Source: Zhengitettix transpicula
Taxonomy: Eukaryota; Arthropoda; Insecta; Orthoptera; Tetrigidae
Reading direction: 5' to 3'
Assembly (NCBI GenBank): GCA_037074705.1
Contig: JAYJMR010000081.1
Span: 1 to 64,000, forward strand
Length of the DNA: 64,000 bases
The notes under the pieces were generated by a model. It searched no databases. It was not told where the DNA came from and was given only the letters and a program-made list of their open reading frames with translations. The translations under genes and the position numbers were made by a program. How positions within the stretch are numbered: position 1 is the first letter of the stretch; each line of letters begins with the position of its first letter. This document shows positions 61,022-64,000 of this stretch, one piece after another.

Positions 61022-64000
61022 TTGAAGATTCTTGGTTGGTGAAATTCCAAACTTGTCTTCGAAACGTCGAAATATTGGGATATATTAATTAATATTAATG
61101 AATTAAGATTTTAGAAGTGCAGGTTTGACTAATTTTTATAAAGAACGAGTCATTTATTATGAAATAAGACTTTGTTATTTGAAGATTCTTGGTTGGTGAA
61201 ATTCCAAACTTGTCTTCGAAACGTCGAAATATTGGGATATATTAATTAAAATTAATGAATTAAGATTTTAGAAGTGCAGGTTTGACTAATTTTTATAAAG
61301 AACGAGTCATTTATTATGAAATAAGACTTTGTTATTTGAAGATTCTTGGTTGGTGAAATTCCAAACTTGTGATCGAAACGTCGAAATATTGGGATATATT
61401 AATTAATATTAATGAATTAAGATTTTAGAAGTGCAGGTTTGAGTAATTTTTATAAAGAACGAGTCATTTATTATGAAATAAGACTTTGTTATTTGAAGAT
61501 TCTTGGTTGGTGAAATTCCAAACTTGTCTTCGAAACGTCGAAATATTGGGATATATTAATTAATATTAATGAATTAAGATTTTAGAAGTGCACGTTTGAC
61601 TAATTTTTATAAAGAACGGGTCATTTATTATGAAATAAGACTTTGTTATTTGAAGATTCTTGGTTGGTGAAATTCCAAACTTGTCTTCGAAACGTCGAAA
61701 TATTGGGATATATTAATTAATATTAATGAATTAAGATTTTAGAAGTGCAGGTTTGACTAATTTTTATAAAGAACGAGTTATTTATTATGAAATAAGACTT
61801 TGTTATTTGAAGATTCTTGGTTGGTGAAATTCCAAACTTGTCTTCGAAACGTCGAAATATTGGGATATATTAATTAATATTAATGAATTAAGATTTTAGA
61901 AGTGCAGGTTTGACTAATTTTTATAAAGAACGAGTCATTTATTATGAAATAAGACTTTGTTATTTGAAGATTCTTGGTTGGTGAAATTCCAAACTTGTCT
62001 TCGAAACGTCGAAATATTGGGATATATTAATTAATATTAATGAATTAAGATTTAAGAAGTGCAGGATTGACTAATTTTTATAAAGAACGAGTCATTTATT
62101 ATGAAATAAGACTTTGTTATTTGAAGATTCTTGGTTGGTGAAATTCCAAACTTGTCTTCGAAACGTCGAAATATTGGGATATATTAATTAATATTAATGA
62201 ATTAAGATTTTAGAAGTGCAGGTTTGAGTAATTTTTATAAAGAACGAGTCATTTATTATGAAATAAGACTTTGTTATTTGAAGATTCTTGGTTGGTGAAA
62301 TTCCAAACTTGTCTTCGAAACGTCGAAATATTGGGATATATTAATTAATATTAATGAATTAAGATTTTAGAAGTGCAGGTTTGACTAATTTTTATAAAGA
62401 ACGAGTCATTTATTATGAAATAAGACTTTGTTATTTGAAGATTCTTGGTTGGTGAAATTCCAAACTTGTCTTCGAAACGTCGAAATATTGGGATATATTA
62501 ATTAATATTAATGAATTAAGATTTTAGAAGTGCAGGTTTGACTAATTTTTATAAAGAACGAGTCATTTATTATGAAATAAGACTTTGTTATTTGAAGATT
62601 CTTGGTTGGTGAAATTCCAAACTTGTCTTCGAAACGTCGAAATATTGGGATATATTAATTAATATTAATGAATTAAGATTTTAGAAGTGCTGGTTTGAGT
62701 AATTTTTATAAAGAACGAGTCATTTATTATGAAATAAGACTTTGTTATTTGAAGATTCTTGGTTGGTGAAATTCCAAACTTGTCTTCGAAACGTCGAAAT
62801 ATTGGGATATATTAATTAATATTCATGAATTAAGATTTTAGAAGTGCAGGTTTGACTAATTTTTATAAAGAACGAGTCATTTATTATGAAATAAGACTTT
62901 GTTATTTGAAGATTCTTGGTTGGTGAAATTCCAAACTTGTCTTCGAAACGTCGAAATATTGGGATATATTAATTAATATTAATGAATTAAGATTTTAGAA
63001 GTGCTGGTTTGAGTAATTTTTATAATGAACGAGTCATTTATTATGAAATAAGACTTTGTTATTTGAAGATTCTTGGTTGGTGAAATTCCAAACTTGTCTT
63101 CGAAACGTCGAAATATTGGGATATATTAATTAATATTAATGAATTAAGATTTTAGAAGTGCAGGTTTGACTAATTTTTATAAAGAACGAGTCATTTATTA
63201 TGAAATAAGACTTTGTTATTTGAAGATTCTTGGTTGGTGAAATTCCAAACTTGTCTTCGAAACGTCGAAATATTGGGATATATTAATTAATATTAATGAA
63301 TTAAGATTTTAGAAGTGCAGGTTTGACTAATTTTTATAAAGAACGAGTCATTTATTATGAAATAAGACTTTGTTATTTGAAGATTCTTGGTTGGTGAAAT
63401 TCCAAACTTGTCTTCGAAACGTCGAAATATTGGGATATATTAATTAATATTAATGAATTAAGATTTTAGAAGTGCAAGTTTGAGTAATTTTTATAAAGAA
63501 CGAGTCATTTATTATGAAATAAGACTTTGTTATTTGAAGATTCTTGGTTGGTGAAATTCCAAACTTGTCTTCGAAACGTCGAAATATTGGGATATATTAA
63601 TTAATATTAATGAATTAAGATTTTAGAAGTGCAGGTTTGACTAATTTTTATAAAGAACGAGTCATTTATTATGAAATAAGACTTTGTTATTTGAAGATTC
63701 TTGGTTGGTGAAATTCCAAACTTGTCTTCGAAACGTCGAAATATTGGGATATATTAATTAATATTAATGAATTAAGATTTTAGAAGTGCAGGTTTGACTA
63801 ATTTTTATAAAGAACGAGTCATTTATTATGAAATAAGACTTTGTTATTTGAAGATTCTTGGTTGGTGAAATTCCAAACTTGTCTTCGAAACGTCGAAATA
63901 TTGGGATATATTAATTAATATTAATGAATTAAGATTTTAGAAGTGCAGGTTTGACTAATTTTTATAAAGAACGAGTCATTTATTATGAAATAAGACTTTG
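61022..64000 (+). repeat. Zone VI: highly homogeneous GTCTTCG/GGG/ATGAATT block
   Basis: About 19 successive monomers are nearly the same: GTCTTCGAAACG, ATTGGGATAT, TTAATTAAT, TAATGAATTAAG, GCAGGTTTGACTAA, CGAGTC and a GAAGATT tail. Scattered exceptions are GTGATCG near 61371, CACGTTTG near 61591, GATTTAAGAAG near 62052, AATATTCATG near 62821, and a few GAGTAA or GCTGG members. The usual mosaic of classes is absent. This is the most uniform stretch of the window and continues past its end. Confidence 0.85.
63857..64000 (+). repeat. Partial monomer at window end
   Basis: The last unit is cut after 144 of 157 bases, in GACTTTG. The array therefore continues beyond the window with no sign of a boundary. 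Confidence 0.95.

Larger units (their letters stand above)
1..64000 (+). repeat. 157-bp satellite DNA array filling the window
   Basis: The sequence CTTGGTTGGTGAAATTCCAA recurs every 157 bases from base 1 to the end (for example at 1, 158, 315 and 472), giving about 408 monomers, all in the same orientation. The last monomer, starting at 63857, is cut by the window edge after 144 bases. Neighbouring monomers differ at a few positions only; most length changes are 1-3 bases. G+C of a canonical monomer is about 26% (41 of 157). The canonical monomer has stop codons in all six frames, so nothing here encodes a protein of useful length. The nucleosome-scale monomer, megarepeat organisation and nested higher-order units are typical of eukaryotic centromeric or pericentromeric satellites; that location is inference. 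The strand is arbitrary. I do not recognise the family. Confidence 0.98.

Noticed and set aside
1..64000. Possible open reading frames in the repeat
   Set aside because: A canonical monomer has stop codons in all three frames on each strand (for example TAA at monomer 56, 60, 74 and 100, TAG at 82; on the reverse strand through TTA at 55, 59 and 81). Open stretches are shorter than a monomer or so and shift frame each unit. No protein is supported.
1..64000. CRISPR array
   Set aside because: The repetition is continuous with 157-bp units and no unique spacers between short repeats.
1..64000. Telomeric or subtelomeric repeat tract
   Set aside because: No short telomere-type motif repeats were seen, and the unit is 157 bp. 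A subtelomeric location of the satellite cannot be excluded, however.
1..64000. Replication origin or matrix attachment region on the basis of AT-richness
   Set aside because: The composition alone would predict such signals in every monomer; there is no specific evidence.
1..64000. tRNA, rRNA or other structured RNA genes
   Set aside because: No conserved RNA gene motifs were seen and no sequence falls outside the satellite monomer.

Overview
The whole 64-kb window is a single uninterrupted head-to-tail satellite DNA array. The basic monomer is 157 bp and about 26% G+C, and roughly 408 monomers follow one another in the same orientation from base 1 to base 64000. The array runs off both ends of the window. 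No protein-coding gene, RNA gene, transposon, CRISPR array or unique-sequence island is visible. A canonical monomer carries stop codons in all six frames, and 157 is not a multiple of 3. A long array of nucleosome-scale monomers with higher-order structure indicates a eukaryotic nuclear genome, most likely centromeric or pericentromeric heterochromatin. I do not recognise the satellite family and cannot name the organism. CpG is not depleted (4 to 6 per monomer against about 2 to 3 expected), which argues against long-standing heavy CpG methylation but does not fix the taxon.

Phased from the C of CTTGGTTGGT (base 1), the monomer has a conserved head (1-26), a tandem CGTCGAAA pair (27-42), a diagnostic triplet (47-49), a 14-bp perfect palindrome containing TTAATTAA (52-65), a diagnostic triplet (70-72), linked variable bases (91 and 99), a variable block (about 115-119) and a variable tail (151-155). 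Combinations of these blocks define sequence zones: I, 1-17883 (GGG/ACG triplets, GAAGATT tail); II, 17884-22593 (TTTTTAGTTT tails appear); III, 22594-34985 (ATCATTTATT plus AGTTTAAG); IV, 34986-41739 (CGTGTC/CGAATC plus TTTTTAG tails); V, 41740 to about 61000 (a mixture including GTCTTCG and ATGAATT types); VI, about 61000-64000 (nearly identical GTCTTCG/GGG/ATGAATT monomers).

Over these zones lies a patchwork of local higher-order duplications that I phased by shared rare variants: 24/23 monomers (786-4564 and 4565-8185), 32/30 monomers (7558-12564 and 12565-17255), 15 monomers repeated at exactly 2355 bp (17884-22593), 28-monomer units of about 4393 bp (24632-33417, with a partial third copy) that each contain an internal 9-monomer, 1412-bp duplication, 13-monomer (2041 bp), 18-monomer (2826 bp) and 44-monomer (6908 bp) relationships in 41-58 kb, and three separate 4-monomer (627-628 bp) tandem duplications. 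The pattern is what unequal exchange, replication slippage and gene conversion produce in an actively evolving satellite. All coordinates of higher-order units come from reading by eye, and near-identical copies could also be affected by assembly error.
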